A stretch of DNA of 42,903 nucleotides from Porphyromonadaceae bacterium UBA7180 (GTDB lineage Bacteria > Bacteroidota > Bacteroidia > Bacteroidales > Muribaculaceae), in assembly GCA_002491165.1 (NCBI GenBank), contig DKVK01000024.1:1-42903 (forward strand), in the 5' to 3' direction. Below, in pieces: positions 8,592 through 17,624 of the stretch (positions are counted from its first letter, which is position 1; each line of letters begins with the position of its first letter). Below the pieces are notes generated by a model. The model was given only the letters and a program-made list of their open reading frames with translations, did not search any database and was not told the DNA's origin. The position numbers and the translations under genes were made by a program.

Positions 8592-8685
8592 GCGATGCTA
8601 TCTCCAGGAGGTGGCATCGCTCCGTTGTGTCCTGAGATAAATTTGTGGGTGGTGATGGTGATGCCGGACGGACTTCCCACCCACA
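8592..8685. other. two adjacent perfect hairpins, candidate structured RNA or repeat unit
   Basis: Hairpin 1 has arms GCGATGC (8592-8598) and GCATCGC (8614-8620) with an inner CTCC/GGAG pair. Hairpin 2 has arms TGTGGGTGG (8644-8652) and CCACCCACA (8677-8685) around a 24-base loop. The block begins about 50 bp after the Eis-like gene stop and is richer in G and C than its surroundings. It could serve as the gene's terminator, but there is no T-run. Confidence 0.4.
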
Positions 8686-9548
8686 GTAAAAGATTGGAGA
8701 GACAGAGGAGCCGGAAAGTGCCGAGCATAGGAAAAAGGGGAGAAATCTTGTCGCAGAAGTAAATTTTGTGATGAAAACCGTCAAAAACGGCCGAATCGAT
8801 TTTTCTGAGGTGAAATTTGCAATAGAAAATTTTAGTTGTAAATAACTGGTATTGAGAAAAATAGAGTGCAAATTGCTGTTGTTAACCCCAGCGAGAATGA
8901 GGCGTATGAAATCAAACTGTACGACTGGTATGTATTGCAGAAGGAAATGATAAATTTGTGTCAGAAAATATACCGACGAGCCGTTGAAAACTACTGTAGA
9001 GGTGAGATGAGGTGGAGAAAATCGAAATTGGTAAAATTTGACACCAGATGCGACAGGTGGTGATTGTTCTATTTGTAACCTGCTTGATCGCCTCCATCGA
9101 CGGTATTAGCAATTGTAATCAGGAATAAGGTGTTTTGTTAATTGTGGAATTGTAAATCGCATGAATTGCAATACATGAATTTACAGACGGTGAAATACTT
9201 AGGCGATGATTAGGTATCTAAATTGGTGGTGCGATTTGCAAATTTAGTATTGTAAAGTGGTTTGAATTGCAAAAATTTGCCTTTAACATTCGTTTACTTT
9301 AAGTTTAACTTGCAGATATGTAACTATTTAGCCTAAAATATTAGAGAATAATCGGAGTAACTAAGCCATGTTTTGGGTAATATGCTTAATAGAGGACTTA
9401 GAAGCTAAGCAACTGCTTGTACTTGAACTATTTGGAAGGTTTTATTCGCTCTTTTACATTAAAGATTTAATTTGTAAATTATAATTGTAAATAGGCTGGT
9501 TGTGATTTGTATTCACAAAAATAAATTGCAAAAAGTTAATTTAAAATT

Positions 9549-9578
9549 TTGCAGTTTGCAAAATAATGATTACATTTG
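9549..9578 (+). promoter_or_regulatory. promoter of the XRE regulator
   Basis: TTG (9549-9551) and TACATTTG (9571-9578) with a 19-bp spacer fit the Bacteroidetes consensus exactly. A TTGCAA palindrome lies inside the spacer. The predicted start is close to 9585, less than 20 bases before the ATG at 9603. Confidence 0.72.
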
Positions 9579-9602
9579 CACTCAGATTAAAACGTTACAA
9601 TT

Positions 9603-10118
9603 ATGGACAATTTACCCGATAATATAGCCGGTCGCCTAAAATTCTTCATCGAAAATCGCGGCCTCACAAATTCGCAGTTTGCGGACTCGTGCGAAATACC
9701 GCGTCCCACCCTCTCGCAGATACTCTCCGGGCGAAACAAGAAGATTAGTGACATCCTCATCGGGCAAATACATCGCGCTTATCCGGAACTCTCGGTTCTA
9801 TGGCTTCTTTTCGGTGAAGGCGAGATGCTTGTTCAGTCGTTTGACGAAGTGAGCACTGACGGCGAAAATCCAAATATTGTGGCCGGAGATGCTGTCGATG
9901 TGAAAAATGACAAGGAAAATGGGGTTAACTATACTGAAAATCATACTTTATCTCCTGAAAATAAACGCATTAACCCCATTTCAAATATAATGATGGCCGA
10001 GCTTGAAATAGCAAAAATGCGTCAGCATTGCCGTCAAATAAGCCATGTAACGGTATATTACGATGATTTTACCTTCGAAACCTTCTATCCCGACGCCTCA
10101 AAAGCAAGAGACAAGTAA
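9603..10118 (+). CDS. XRE-family helix-turn-helix transcriptional regulator
   Basis: A 171-residue protein with an N-terminal Cro/C1-type helix-turn-helix at about 9-70. LTNSQFADSCEIPRPTLSQI is the helix-turn-helix core, followed by the WLLFGEGEML segment usual for Bacteroidetes members. A polar linker (about 80-125) leads to a short C-terminal part, QISHVTVYYDDFTFETFYPD, which I associate with a widespread Bacteroidetes regulator type. It probably acts as a dimeric DNA-binding protein. Nothing adjacent identifies a target operon. The repeated 10-mer TGTAAATCGC on both sides of the gene (9151, 10649 and 10739, plus a reverse near-match at 9231) is a candidate binding site. Confidence 0.85.
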   Translation: MDNLPDNIAGRLKFFIENRGLTNSQFADSCEIPRPTLSQILSGRNKKISDILIGQIHRAYPELSVLWLLFGEGEMLVQSFDEVSTDGENPNIVAGDAVDVKNDKENGVNYTENHTLSPENKRINPISNIMMAELEIAKMRQHCRQISHVTVYYDDFTFETFYPDASKARDK

Positions 10119-10756
10119 GGTCGCATGTAGCTCTTCCTTTCTCCACTGCCATACTGATGGAGAATCGACAAGTTTAGATAATTGTTTGATAAGACTATTG
10201 CTTAACACCGCTTAAGGAGCGCAGGTCTCCAGACGTCTGTCATGAGGTTTGAAAAAGAATGGCATCTTAAACTTGTAGTGTGATGCCAAAACTCATTGAT
10301 TCAGTAAAGTTATGTAATTTCAGATACTTACTGCGTTACCTATACATCATTTCCATAGCGTGACGGTCTCTGACCCATTGGCTACTCGTTAAATCCAGTG
10401 CTTTTATTACTAATATTGCTTCATACAAGTTGCTTAGAGGCCGGGTGAGGAGATTACTTTTTATGTTTTGTGATTCTATTTCTCTACATTTCGGGCGATG
10501 GTGTGAAGTTGCGCTAAGAGAGTGTAAAGCACAAAGCTTTAATCTTCAAATGACTGTTTTTTCACTTGAGGAGCACTGAAATTGACGTCTGGATTCTTTT
10601 AACTATGTTTTGTCGGTTTATTTTGCCGTGTATTTGTTCGAATGAATCTGTAAATCGCAAGCATTTTGCGGTTAACTTTCGCGAAATTGATGCTAATATT
10701 CTGAATATAAGCTAATTATATACTGGTAATTTCTCTGCTGTAAATCGCTCAGAAAA

Positions 10757-10978
10757 ATGGAAATCCGTCTAAAAAGCCAATTTTCCCCAAAAAGTGTGGC
10801 ATCGTCTGACTTTTGGAATTGTTTCCCATACGAAGTAAGGAAATTATTGGAAAGAAGGCAAGAAAGCGGTAGAATCTGTTGCCGGGAGTTGAGTGATATA
10901 GTGGAACTTGACGGAGACAGGAAACCCCCGCTCTATGGTGGCTTCCAACGACAACACATTGTGCGTTGTGTGGTTTAA
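10757..10978 (+). CDS. doubtful small open reading frame
   Basis: A 73-codon frame opens with ATG 9 bases after the third TGTAAATCGC motif (10739-10748). I recognise no family. The product would be basic, contain a CFPYEVRKLLERRQESGR stretch that could form a helix, and have no signal peptide or membrane segment. No promoter of the TAnnTTTG type is visible just upstream. It may be chance or the remnant of a gene. Confidence 0.2.
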   Translation: MEIRLKSQFSPKSVASSDFWNCFPYEVRKLLERRQESGRICCRELSDIVELDGDRKPPLYGGFQRQHIVRCVV

Positions 10979-11105
10979 AGGAATATGGATGAAGTAGTAT
11001 TATATTTTGCCGAAGACTACGCCTGTCTTATTTCATATTTAGCAATGCCTAAAAGTTGAAATATCCGATTGTATTGCGCCGATAATGACTGATTCTTTTT
11101 ATGAT

Positions 11106-11136
11106 TTGCTTATGTCGGCTTTTTTTGTTATCTTTG
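11106..11136 (+). promoter_or_regulatory. promoter upstream of aroE
   Basis: TTG (11106-11108) and TATCTTTG (11129-11136) with a 20-bp spacer. The start would lie about 150 bases ahead of the ATG, so the transcript has an unusually long AT-rich leader with no structure I can see. Confidence 0.65.
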
Positions 11137-11292
11137 TAAGGAGATTTGATTAAGCATGTGTTACGTTAATATAAGGCATGATTATGTTTTGTAACAGGTG
11201 GTCTTAATTATTTTATGATTTGTTCCTCCGTAATGATGGCTTATCTATTATGACAAGAACAGATTATTAAGTTTTAGTTTATTAAGAATAAT

Positions 11293-12105
11293 ATGATGGT
11301 TAAGTTTGGATTGATTGGTAATCCGGTGGGGCACTCAACTTCACCACGTTATTTTAACTCAAAGTACAATCGCGAAAATATCAATGCCCGATATGAAGCT
11401 TATCAACTTGATTCGGCTGATGAATTAATCAATTTGATTAATAAAGAACCTGCTTTGGTAGGATTGAATGTTACAAGTCCGTTTAAAACTGACGTTATAC
11501 CGTATCTTGATATTTTGACCGATGATGCTCAACTTATCAATTCGGTAAATACAATTTTCATTGATAGGACACAATCCGGTAAAAACAGTAATTTCAAACT
11601 TATCGGGCATAATTCGGATGTTGATGGTTTTAAGATTTTGCTTAAAGAATTGAGTCTTGATATTAACGAAAATCAATATCGCTCGGCATTGGTTTTCGGT
11701 AATGGAGGCGGCGCTCGGGCTGCTGTTGCTGCACTGCTGTCAATCAACGTAAATCCGACTATAATTTCAAGAAGTAAAACTAAGAGTATTAGTATTCCGG
11801 ATGTTGATGTATTAACTTATGGAGACTTGAACTATGATGTAATATCAAAAACGTCGATACTTGTTAATGCCACACCGTTAGGAATGGCCGGCGTAAATAT
11901 TGACCGGTGTGTCGACATTCCATACGATGCGATAACGTCTCCAACTTTCTGTATAGACTTGATATATAATCCTCCGGTGACACAATTTCTTAACCGTTGC
12001 GCTCATAATGGAGCGACTATAAAAAACGGTCTGTCAATGTTGATAGGGCAGGCCGAATCCTCCTGGCGTTTTTGGCAAAATCAACTTCATCAACTCGAAA
12101 AATAG
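11293..12105 (+). CDS. aroE: shikimate dehydrogenase
   Basis: A 270-residue shikimate dehydrogenase, which reduces 3-dehydroshikimate with NADPH in aromatic amino acid synthesis. GLIGNPVGHSTSP (6-18) binds shikimate. The catalytic pair is K65 in NVTSPFK and D109 in NSDVDGF. The dinucleotide loop is GNGGGARAA (136-144) and the C-terminal NGLSMLIGQAE is also typical. Two variations are visible: NVTSPFK instead of NVTIPYK, and NSDVDGF instead of NTDxxGF. Either of two adjacent ATGs (11293, 11296) could start it. The gene stands alone, preceded by over 1 kb of non-coding DNA, and is much more AT-rich than ddl and ileS downstream. Confidence 0.93.
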   Translation: MMVKFGLIGNPVGHSTSPRYFNSKYNRENINARYEAYQLDSADELINLINKEPALVGLNVTSPFKTDVIPYLDILTDDAQLINSVNTIFIDRTQSGKNSNFKLIGHNSDVDGFKILLKELSLDINENQYRSALVFGNGGGARAAVAALLSINVNPTIISRSKTKSISIPDVDVLTYGDLNYDVISKTSILVNATPLGMAGVNIDRCVDIPYDAITSPTFCIDLIYNPPVTQFLNRCAHNGATIKNGLSMLIGQAESSWRFWQNQLHQLEK

Positions 12106-12744
12106 TGACTTGCTGACATTTACTTATTTAATTTAACTCAAGGTTCTGATTTGGTTGAGATTCTTGTAGTCTCGAGTAGAATCTTTTAACTCGCAGAACT
12201 TTATGATACTGCGGAGGGGGGTGGCTTTTAATTGTTGGCATTACTATTTATCTTTGATTATTCTCGGTTAATCAGGAGTAATCGTGAACTATCGTCATCA
12301 AACGGGTCGGGGGGAGAGACCGTAAGTTGACGAGTCGCCGGAGTGGTGAGTTCGCTCCTAAAGTTTATGCGCTCGAAGTTTGCGACGCCTCGGCGCGTTC
12401 TGCACTGTCTTTGTTGCCTTTGCCGCATTTTGCAGATAGTTTGGCGCAGGATTTGGATAATTGGGGGGAATTTCCTAATTTTGCACATTATTTATATAGG
12501 CAAGGGAAAATCCCGTTTTTCACAGCCTTCGGCATCGTGACCTTCCCGGCTTCGCACCGTGCTCCGGCTTACACCGTGAATCGGATCCGGCATTGCACCA
12601 CGTCACGATATTATGCTGTGCTAATATAGCTTCGACTTCGCGCCGAGTTTCAGTCTCAGCACCTCTTTGCGCCCCGAGGCGTGTTAAACCCGAACGATTT
12701 TGCCTGCCGATACCTTTGTTTTTAGAACGCTGAGTTTTTAAAGT
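12106..12744. other. intergenic region with long leader of ddl
   Basis: No gene supported. The first half is AT-rich and carries no clear terminator. From about 12330 the composition becomes GC-rich. A promoter at 12453-12483 would give a leader of about 250 bases for ddl. In it, ATCGTGAC (12534-12541) and GTCACGAT (12602-12609) form perfect 8-base arms that enclose a further imperfect GTGCtCCGG / CCGGcattGCAC pairing. Confidence 0.45.
12453..12483 (+). promoter_or_regulatory. promoter of ddl
   Basis: TTG (12453-12455) and TAATTTTG (12476-12483) with a 20-bp spacer match the Bacteroidetes pattern. It would start an mRNA near 12490, about 255 bases upstream of the ddl ATG. Confidence 0.6.
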
Positions 12745-13932
12745 ATGAAGACAACAGTTGCCGTGTTTTTCGGAGGCCGCTCCGTAGAACATGAAATTTC
12801 AGTGATTTCGGCCCTCCAGGCTATCAACGCTTTCGACACCTCGAAGTATGACATCGTGCCGGTATATATATCAAAATCAGGAAAATGGTACACCGGCGAC
12901 GTGCTTCTTGACATAAAGAATTACCGCGACATGAACGCCCTGACCTCCAAAGCCACCGAGGTCTATATGCGTCCGCAGTACGGCGATTATAAGCTCTACC
13001 GCGTAAAGACGGGCACCTTCTCGCGTAACAATGTGTTGGCCGACCTGCACGTGGTCATTCCCGTGCTTCACGGCACCCATGGCGAAGACGGTGTCTTCGA
13101 GGGTGTGCTTGAAACCATCGGCATCCCCTTTGCCGGCTGCAACGTCCTATCGTCGGCTAACGGTATGGACAAGATTACCATGAAGATGATTCTCAAAGAG
13201 TGCGGAATCCCCGTGGTAGACTACGTTTGGTTCACCGACAAACAGTGGGACTCCGACCGCGACGCCATCGTGGCTCGTGTGGAGGAGAAACTTACCTATC
13301 CCGTCATCGTGAAGCCCGCAAACCTCGGTTCCTCAGTCGGCATCGGCAAAGCCGCAAACCGCGAGGAACTCATCGAGAAGATAGACAACGCCGAGAAATT
13401 CTCGCAGCGCCTCATCGTGGAGCACATGATCACCGACCTCAAGGAGATAAACTGCTCGGTGCTCGGCGACTGCGACGACCATCAGTCATCGGTTTGCGAA
13501 GAACCGCTGAAGACGGGCGACTTCCTCTCCTACGAAGACAAATACATGGGCGGCACCAAGACCAACGCCGGTATGCAGGCCAGCGACAAGCGCATCCCCG
13601 CCGAACTCCCCGAGGAGATGAGCGAGCGCATACGCAAGATGGCCGGCGACACCTTCGCGGCTCTTTCCTGCCACGGCGTAAGCCGTATCGACGTTATGAT
13701 AGATAACAAAGACAACTCCGTGTATGTCAATGAGATAAATACTATCCCCGGCTCGCTTTCCTTCTATCTTTGGGAGGCAACCGGCATCTCCTTCCCCAAA
13801 TTGATGGACACCCTGGTGCAGCTCGCCCTGCGCCGCCACCGCGAGGAAGACCGCAAGACCTTCAGCTACGACAGCAACATTTTCGCCCTCGGTCCCGGCC
13901 TCAAGGGAGCCAAAGGCACGAAATCCAAATAA
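12745..13932 (+). CDS. ddl: D-alanine--D-alanine ligase
   Basis: A 395-residue ATP-grasp ligase that joins two D-alanines for peptidoglycan precursors. FFGGRSVEHEISVISA (8-23) is the N-terminal D-Ala-binding signature. VIPVLHGTHGEDG, the glycine-rich ATP loop KPANLGSSVGI, and the magnesium/D-Ala-binding SRIDVMID plus NEINTIPGS near the C-terminus complete the set. The protein is longer than the usual 310-350 residues, mainly through an inserted segment and a lysine-rich tail. The upstream leader is long and structured. ileS follows after 66 bp containing a hairpin. Confidence 0.93.
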   Translation: MKTTVAVFFGGRSVEHEISVISALQAINAFDTSKYDIVPVYISKSGKWYTGDVLLDIKNYRDMNALTSKATEVYMRPQYGDYKLYRVKTGTFSRNNVLADLHVVIPVLHGTHGEDGVFEGVLETIGIPFAGCNVLSSANGMDKITMKMILKECGIPVVDYVWFTDKQWDSDRDAIVARVEEKLTYPVIVKPANLGSSVGIGKAANREELIEKIDNAEKFSQRLIVEHMITDLKEINCSVLGDCDDHQSSVCEEPLKTGDFLSYEDKYMGGTKTNAGMQASDKRIPAELPEEMSERIRKMAGDTFAALSCHGVSRIDVMIDNKDNSVYVNEINTIPGSLSFYLWEATGISFPKLMDTLVQLALRRHREEDRKTFSYDSNIFALGPGLKGAKGTKSK

Positions 13933-13954
13933 TCCGTTAACGTAGAAACAAAAC

Positions 13955-13986
13955 GGGAAAGCATCCGGCAGCCGCGGGGCTTTCCC
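13955..13986 (+). other. hairpin between ddl and ileS
   Basis: GGGAAAGC (13955-13962) and GCTTTCCC (13979-13986) form a perfect 8-base stem just before the ileS ATG at 13999. There is no T-run. It could be a weak terminator, a processing site, or an element that shields the ileS start. Confidence 0.45.
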
Positions 13987-13998
13987 TCCAATCGAATA

Positions 13999-16900
13999 AT
14001 GAGCAAGAAATTTAACGAATACAGCGGCCAGTTGAACCTGCCGCAGATAAACAGCGACATGCTCGGCGTGTGGGACCGCGAAACCCTCTTCGAGCGTAGC
14101 ATGACCGAGCGCGAAGGCGCTCCCTCGTTCGTGTTTTTTGAAGGACCGCCGTCGGCCAACGGCAAGCCCGGCATCCACCACGTAATGGCCCGTACCATCA
14201 AGGACATCTTCTGCCGTTACAAGACCATGCGCGGCTATCAGGTGAAGCGCAAGGCCGGATGGGACACCCACGGACTCCCCGTGGAACTCGGCGTGGAGAA
14301 ATCTCTCGGTATCACAAAAGAGGACATCGGCAAGAAAATCTCCGTTGACGACTACAACGCCGCCTGCCGCCGCGAGGTGATGAAATACACCCGCGAATGG
14401 ACGGACATGACACACCGCATGGGCTATTGGGTGGATCTCGACGACCCCTACATCACTTACGACAGCCGCTATATAGAATCGGTGTGGTGGCTCCTCAAGC
14501 AGCTTTACGACAAAGGATACCTTTATAAAGGATACACCATCCAGCCCTATTCGCCGGCCGCAGGCACCGGTCTCAGCTCCCACGAGCTGAACCAGCCCGG
14601 CTGCTACCGCGACGTCAAGGACACCACCGCCACCGTGCTCTTCGAGGTGACAGACCCCAAACCTGAAATGACGGGGTGGGGCACCCCCTGCTTCATGGCA
14701 TGGACCACCACGCCGTGGACACTCCCTTCGAACACTGCCCTCTGCGTCGGTCCGAAGTTCGACTATGTGGCCGTGCGCACCTACAACCCCTACAACGGCG
14801 AGAAAATCACCGTAGTGCTGGCCGAGGCTCTCGTGAAGAGCTACTTCAAGGCAGACGGCGAGAAGGCCGACCTCGACTCCTATAATAAAGGTGACAAACT
14901 CGTGCCGTGGCGCATCGTGGGGCGTTGGAGCGGTCCGGAGCTTGTGGGAATGCGTTACCGCCAGCTCATGCCGTGGGTAAAACCGTGCGAAAAATGCTCC
15001 GAAATCTCTCCCGAATACGTCAAGGCATACGCCGCCACACATCCCGGCAAAGTGTTTTCCGTTCGCAACGATAACTTTGTGGAGATGGCCGAGGAAGCTT
15101 TCCGCGTAATCGCCGGCGACTACGTGACCACCGACGACGGTACCGGCATCGTGCACATAGCCCCCACCTTTGGTGCCGACGACGCCAAGGTGGCCAAGGC
15201 AGCCGGCGTGCCCGGACTCTACATGGTAACCCCGCGTGGCGACACACGCCCCATGGTCGACCTTCAGGGTAAATACTTCCTTCTTGACGACCTCGCCCCC
15301 GAGTTTGTGGAGAAGTGTGTCAATGTGCCCGAATACAGCCGCCACGTCGGCGAGTATGTCAAGAACGCCTACGACCCGCGTTTCAACGAGGGCGGAAAAT
15401 ATGACCAGCAGGCTGCCGAAAAAGCAGAAGACCTCAATATAGCCCTCTGCATGGAGATGAAGAAAGAGGGGCAGGCATTCCGCATCGAGAAGCACACTCA
15501 CAACTACCCCCACTGTTGGCGCACCGATAAGCCTGTGCTCTACTACCCGCTTGACAGTTGGTTCATCCGCTCCACCGCCTCGCGCGACCGCATGATGCAG
15601 CTCAACGACACCATCAAGTGGAAACCCGCCGCAACGGGCACCGGCCGCTTCGGCAAATGGCTCGAAAACCTCCAGGACTGGAACCTCTCCCGCACTCGCT
15701 ATTGGGGCACCCCGCTCCCCATCTGGCGCACCGAAGATGCCGCCGAGGAAATCTGCATCGGCTCCTATCAGGAACTCTACGACGAGGTGGAGAAGAGTGT
15801 CGCCGCCGGTGTGATGAAGGAGAATCCCCTGGCCAAGAAAGGGTTCAAGCCCGGCGAGATGACCGCCGAAAACTACGCCAACATCGACGTACACCGTCCT
15901 TACGTTGACGAGATAGTGCTCGTATCCCCGGGCGGCAAACCCATGCACCGCGAACTCGACCTCATAGACGTGTGGTTCGACTCCGGCGCCATGCCCTATG
16001 CCCAGATACATTACCCCTTCGAGAACAAGGAAGCCTTCGACCGCGGCGACGTCTTTCCCTCCGACTTCATAGCCGAAGGTGTAGACCAGACGCGCGGTTG
16101 GTTCTACACGCTTCACGCCATAGCCACGATGGTCTTCGACACCGTTTCGTATAAGGCTGTGATTTCCAACGGCCTCGTGCTCGACAAAGACGGCAACAAG
16201 ATGGCCAAGCGCCTGGGCAACACCGTCAATCCCTTCGATGTGCTGGAGCAGTACGGCGCCGACCCCACGCGCTGGTACATGATTGAGAACTCCTCGCCGT
16301 GGGACAACCTCAAGTTCGACGTCAAAGGCGTGGGCGAAGTGTCGCGCAAGCTCTTCGGCACGCTCTTCAACACATACAAGTTTTTTGCCACCTACGCCAA
16401 CATAGACGGCTTCACCGGCCGCGAAGCGGAGGTGCCCTACGCCGAGCGTCCCGAGATAGACCGCTGGGTGCTCTCTGTGCTAAACTCGCTGGTGAAAGAG
16501 GTGGAAGCTGACCTCGACGACTACGAGCCCACACGCGCCGCCCGCGCCATCTCCGCCTTCGTGGACGCCGACCTCAGCAACTGGTTCGTGCGCCTCAACC
16601 GCAAGCGCTTTTGGGCCGGAAAGATGGACACCGACAAACTCTCGGCCTACCAGACGCTCTTCAGCTGCCTGCGCACCGTGGCAATGCTCATGGCGCCCTT
16701 CGCGCCCTTCTACGCCGACCGCCTCTATTCCGACCTCATGGCGCCCGTAACCGGAGAGGACTACAACTCCGTGCACCTGGCCATACTCCCGGATGCCGAT
16801 GACAAGCAGATAGACCCCGACCTGGAGCGCCGTATGCGTCTGGCCCAGGACATCACTTCCAACGTCCTGGCACTGCGCCGCAAGGTCAACATCAAGGTGC

Positions 16901-17562
16901 GCCAGCCGCTGCAGACGCTCCTTATCCCCGTCACCGGACCCCGTATGCGTGCCGACGTCGAAGCCATAGCACCCATCGTCAAGGCCGAAGTCAACGTCAA
17001 GGAAATCAAGATAGTGGACAACGAGCAGAGCGGCCTCGTGAAGCGTGTGAAAGCCGATTTCAAGAAGCTCGGCCCGCGCTACGGCAAGGTGATGAAAGCC
17101 CTCGGAAAGGGCATTGCCTCCATGTCGCAGCAGGCCATAGCGCAACTCGAAAGCAAGGGCGAATACACCTTCGCCGACATCGACGGCGCTCCCGTGGTCA
17201 CCCTCGCCGATGTGGAAATCATCCCCGAGGATGTGCCCGGATGGCTCGTGGCCAACGACGGCAACATCACCGTGGCACTCGATGTCACCCTGACCCCCGA
17301 ACTCAAGAACGAGGGAATGGCGCGCGAGCTGGTCAAGAGAATCCAGAACATCCGCAAGGAGAGCGGCTTCGAAATCACCGACAGGATAGACGTCGTGCTC
17401 CAGAACGTCCCGGAGATAGCCGGTGCCGTGGAGGCTTTCGGCGACTACATCGCCTCGCAGGTATTGGCCGATTCCCTTTCGTTGGCCGACTCCCCGGCCG
17501 ACGATGCTCGCGACCTTGAAATAGAAGACCTCGACGCCAAAGTCGAAGTAAAGAGAAAATAA
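13999..17562 (+). CDS. ileS: isoleucine--tRNA ligase
   Basis: A 1187-residue class Ia aminoacyl-tRNA synthetase that charges tRNA-Ile. The HIGH-type motif is GPPSANGKPGIHH (49-61) and the KMSKS-type motif is KMAKR (734-738). Editing-domain landmarks such as AWTTTPWTLPSNTAL and the catalytic-domain WFDSGAMP are present, with DLSNWFVRLNRKRFW in the anticodon-binding part. Length and the KMxKR form point to the large, eukaryote-like type of IleRS rather than the roughly 940-residue enterobacterial type; members of that type are often less sensitive to mupirocin, which I mention as family knowledge only. A GC-rich hairpin follows before the DksA-like gene. Confidence 0.96.
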   Translation: MSKKFNEYSGQLNLPQINSDMLGVWDRETLFERSMTEREGAPSFVFFEGPPSANGKPGIHHVMARTIKDIFCRYKTMRGYQVKRKAGWDTHGLPVELGVEKSLGITKEDIGKKISVDDYNAACRREVMKYTREWTDMTHRMGYWVDLDDPYITYDSRYIESVWWLLKQLYDKGYLYKGYTIQPYSPAAGTGLSSHELNQPGCYRDVKDTTATVLFEVTDPKPEMTGWGTPCFMAWTTTPWTLPSNTALCVGPKFDYVAVRTYNPYNGEKITVVLAEALVKSYFKADGEKADLDSYNKGDKLVPWRIVGRWSGPELVGMRYRQLMPWVKPCEKCSEISPEYVKAYAATHPGKVFSVRNDNFVEMAEEAFRVIAGDYVTTDDGTGIVHIAPTFGADDAKVAKAAGVPGLYMVTPRGDTRPMVDLQGKYFLLDDLAPEFVEKCVNVPEYSRHVGEYVKNAYDPRFNEGGKYDQQAAEKAEDLNIALCMEMKKEGQAFRIEKHTHNYPHCWRTDKPVLYYPLDSWFIRSTASRDRMMQLNDTIKWKPAATGTGRFGKWLENLQDWNLSRTRYWGTPLPIWRTEDAAEEICIGSYQELYDEVEKSVAAGVMKENPLAKKGFKPGEMTAENYANIDVHRPYVDEIVLVSPGGKPMHRELDLIDVWFDSGAMPYAQIHYPFENKEAFDRGDVFPSDFIAEGVDQTRGWFYTLHAIATMVFDTVSYKAVISNGLVLDKDGNKMAKRLGNTVNPFDVLEQYGADPTRWYMIENSSPWDNLKFDVKGVGEVSRKLFGTLFNTYKFFATYANIDGFTGREAEVPYAERPEIDRWVLSVLNSLVKEVEADLDDYEPTRAARAISAFVDADLSNWFVRLNRKRFWAGKMDTDKLSAYQTLFSCLRTVAMLMAPFAPFYADRLYSDLMAPVTGEDYNSVHLAILPDADDKQIDPDLERRMRLAQDITSNVLALRRKVNIKVRQPLQTLLIPVTGPRMRADVEAIAPIVKAEVNVKEIKIVDNEQSGLVKRVKADFKKLGPRYGKVMKALGKGIASMSQQAIAQLESKGEYTFADIDGAPVVTLADVEIIPEDVPGWLVANDGNITVALDVTLTPELKNEGMARELVKRIQNIRKESGFEITDRIDVVLQNVPEIAGAVEAFGDYIASQVLADSLSLADSPADDARDLEIEDLDAKVEVKRK

Positions 17563-17575
17563 ACGTTACTGAAAA

Positions 17576-17606
17576 GGGGCGGGAAGCCATCACAGCCTCC
17601 CGTCCC
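17576..17606 (+). other. GC-rich hairpin between ileS and the DksA-like gene
   Basis: GGGGCGGGAAGCC (17576-17588) can pair with 17594-17606 over about 12 positions including two G-U pairs. No T-run follows, and the next ATG is at 17625. Similar in placement to the hairpin before ileS. Confidence 0.4.
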
Positions 17607-17624
17607 TCTCCACACCCCATAGCT

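Larger units (their letters stand above)
8540..9602. other. 1-kb AT-rich intergenic region with structured block and TTGCAA/TTGTAA motifs
   Basis: No convincing gene. A short frame from a GTG at 8866 to 9063 (65 codons) has no recognisable similarity. The first part (8592-8690) holds two consecutive perfect-arm hairpins. The remainder is AT-rich and contains repeated TTGCAA and TTGTAA hexamers (for example near 9164, 9236, 9266, 9525 and 9557), more than expected by eye, leading up to the promoter of the XRE regulator. It also holds one forward and one near-match reverse copy of the 10-mer TGTAAATCGC (9151-9160; 9231-9240). Confidence 0.4.
10119..11292. other. 1.2-kb intergenic region, mostly featureless
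   Basis: AT-rich with frequent stops in all frames. It contains one copy of the AAGGAGCGCAGG dispersed element (10214-10239), a small inverted repeat GGCATC/GATGCC (10261-10266, 10282-10287), two copies of TGTAAATCGC (10649-10658, 10739-10748), one weak small reading frame (10757-10978) and a promoter for aroE at 11106-11136. Confidence 0.5.

Noticed and set aside
8866..9063. A 65-codon frame starting with GTG
   Set aside because: No promoter, no family and AT-rich surroundings; kept only as a remark in the intergenic entry.
12327..12629. A 100-codon frame upstream of ddl
   Set aside because: It spans the predicted promoter and structured leader, has no recognisable family and lacks a plausible start signal.
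13486..16116. An 876-codon open frame on the minus strand opposite ddl and ileS
   Set aside because: It is antisense to two certain genes in GC-rich DNA, where the reverse strand often stays open. Its translation is rich in His, Gly and Val and has no family features.
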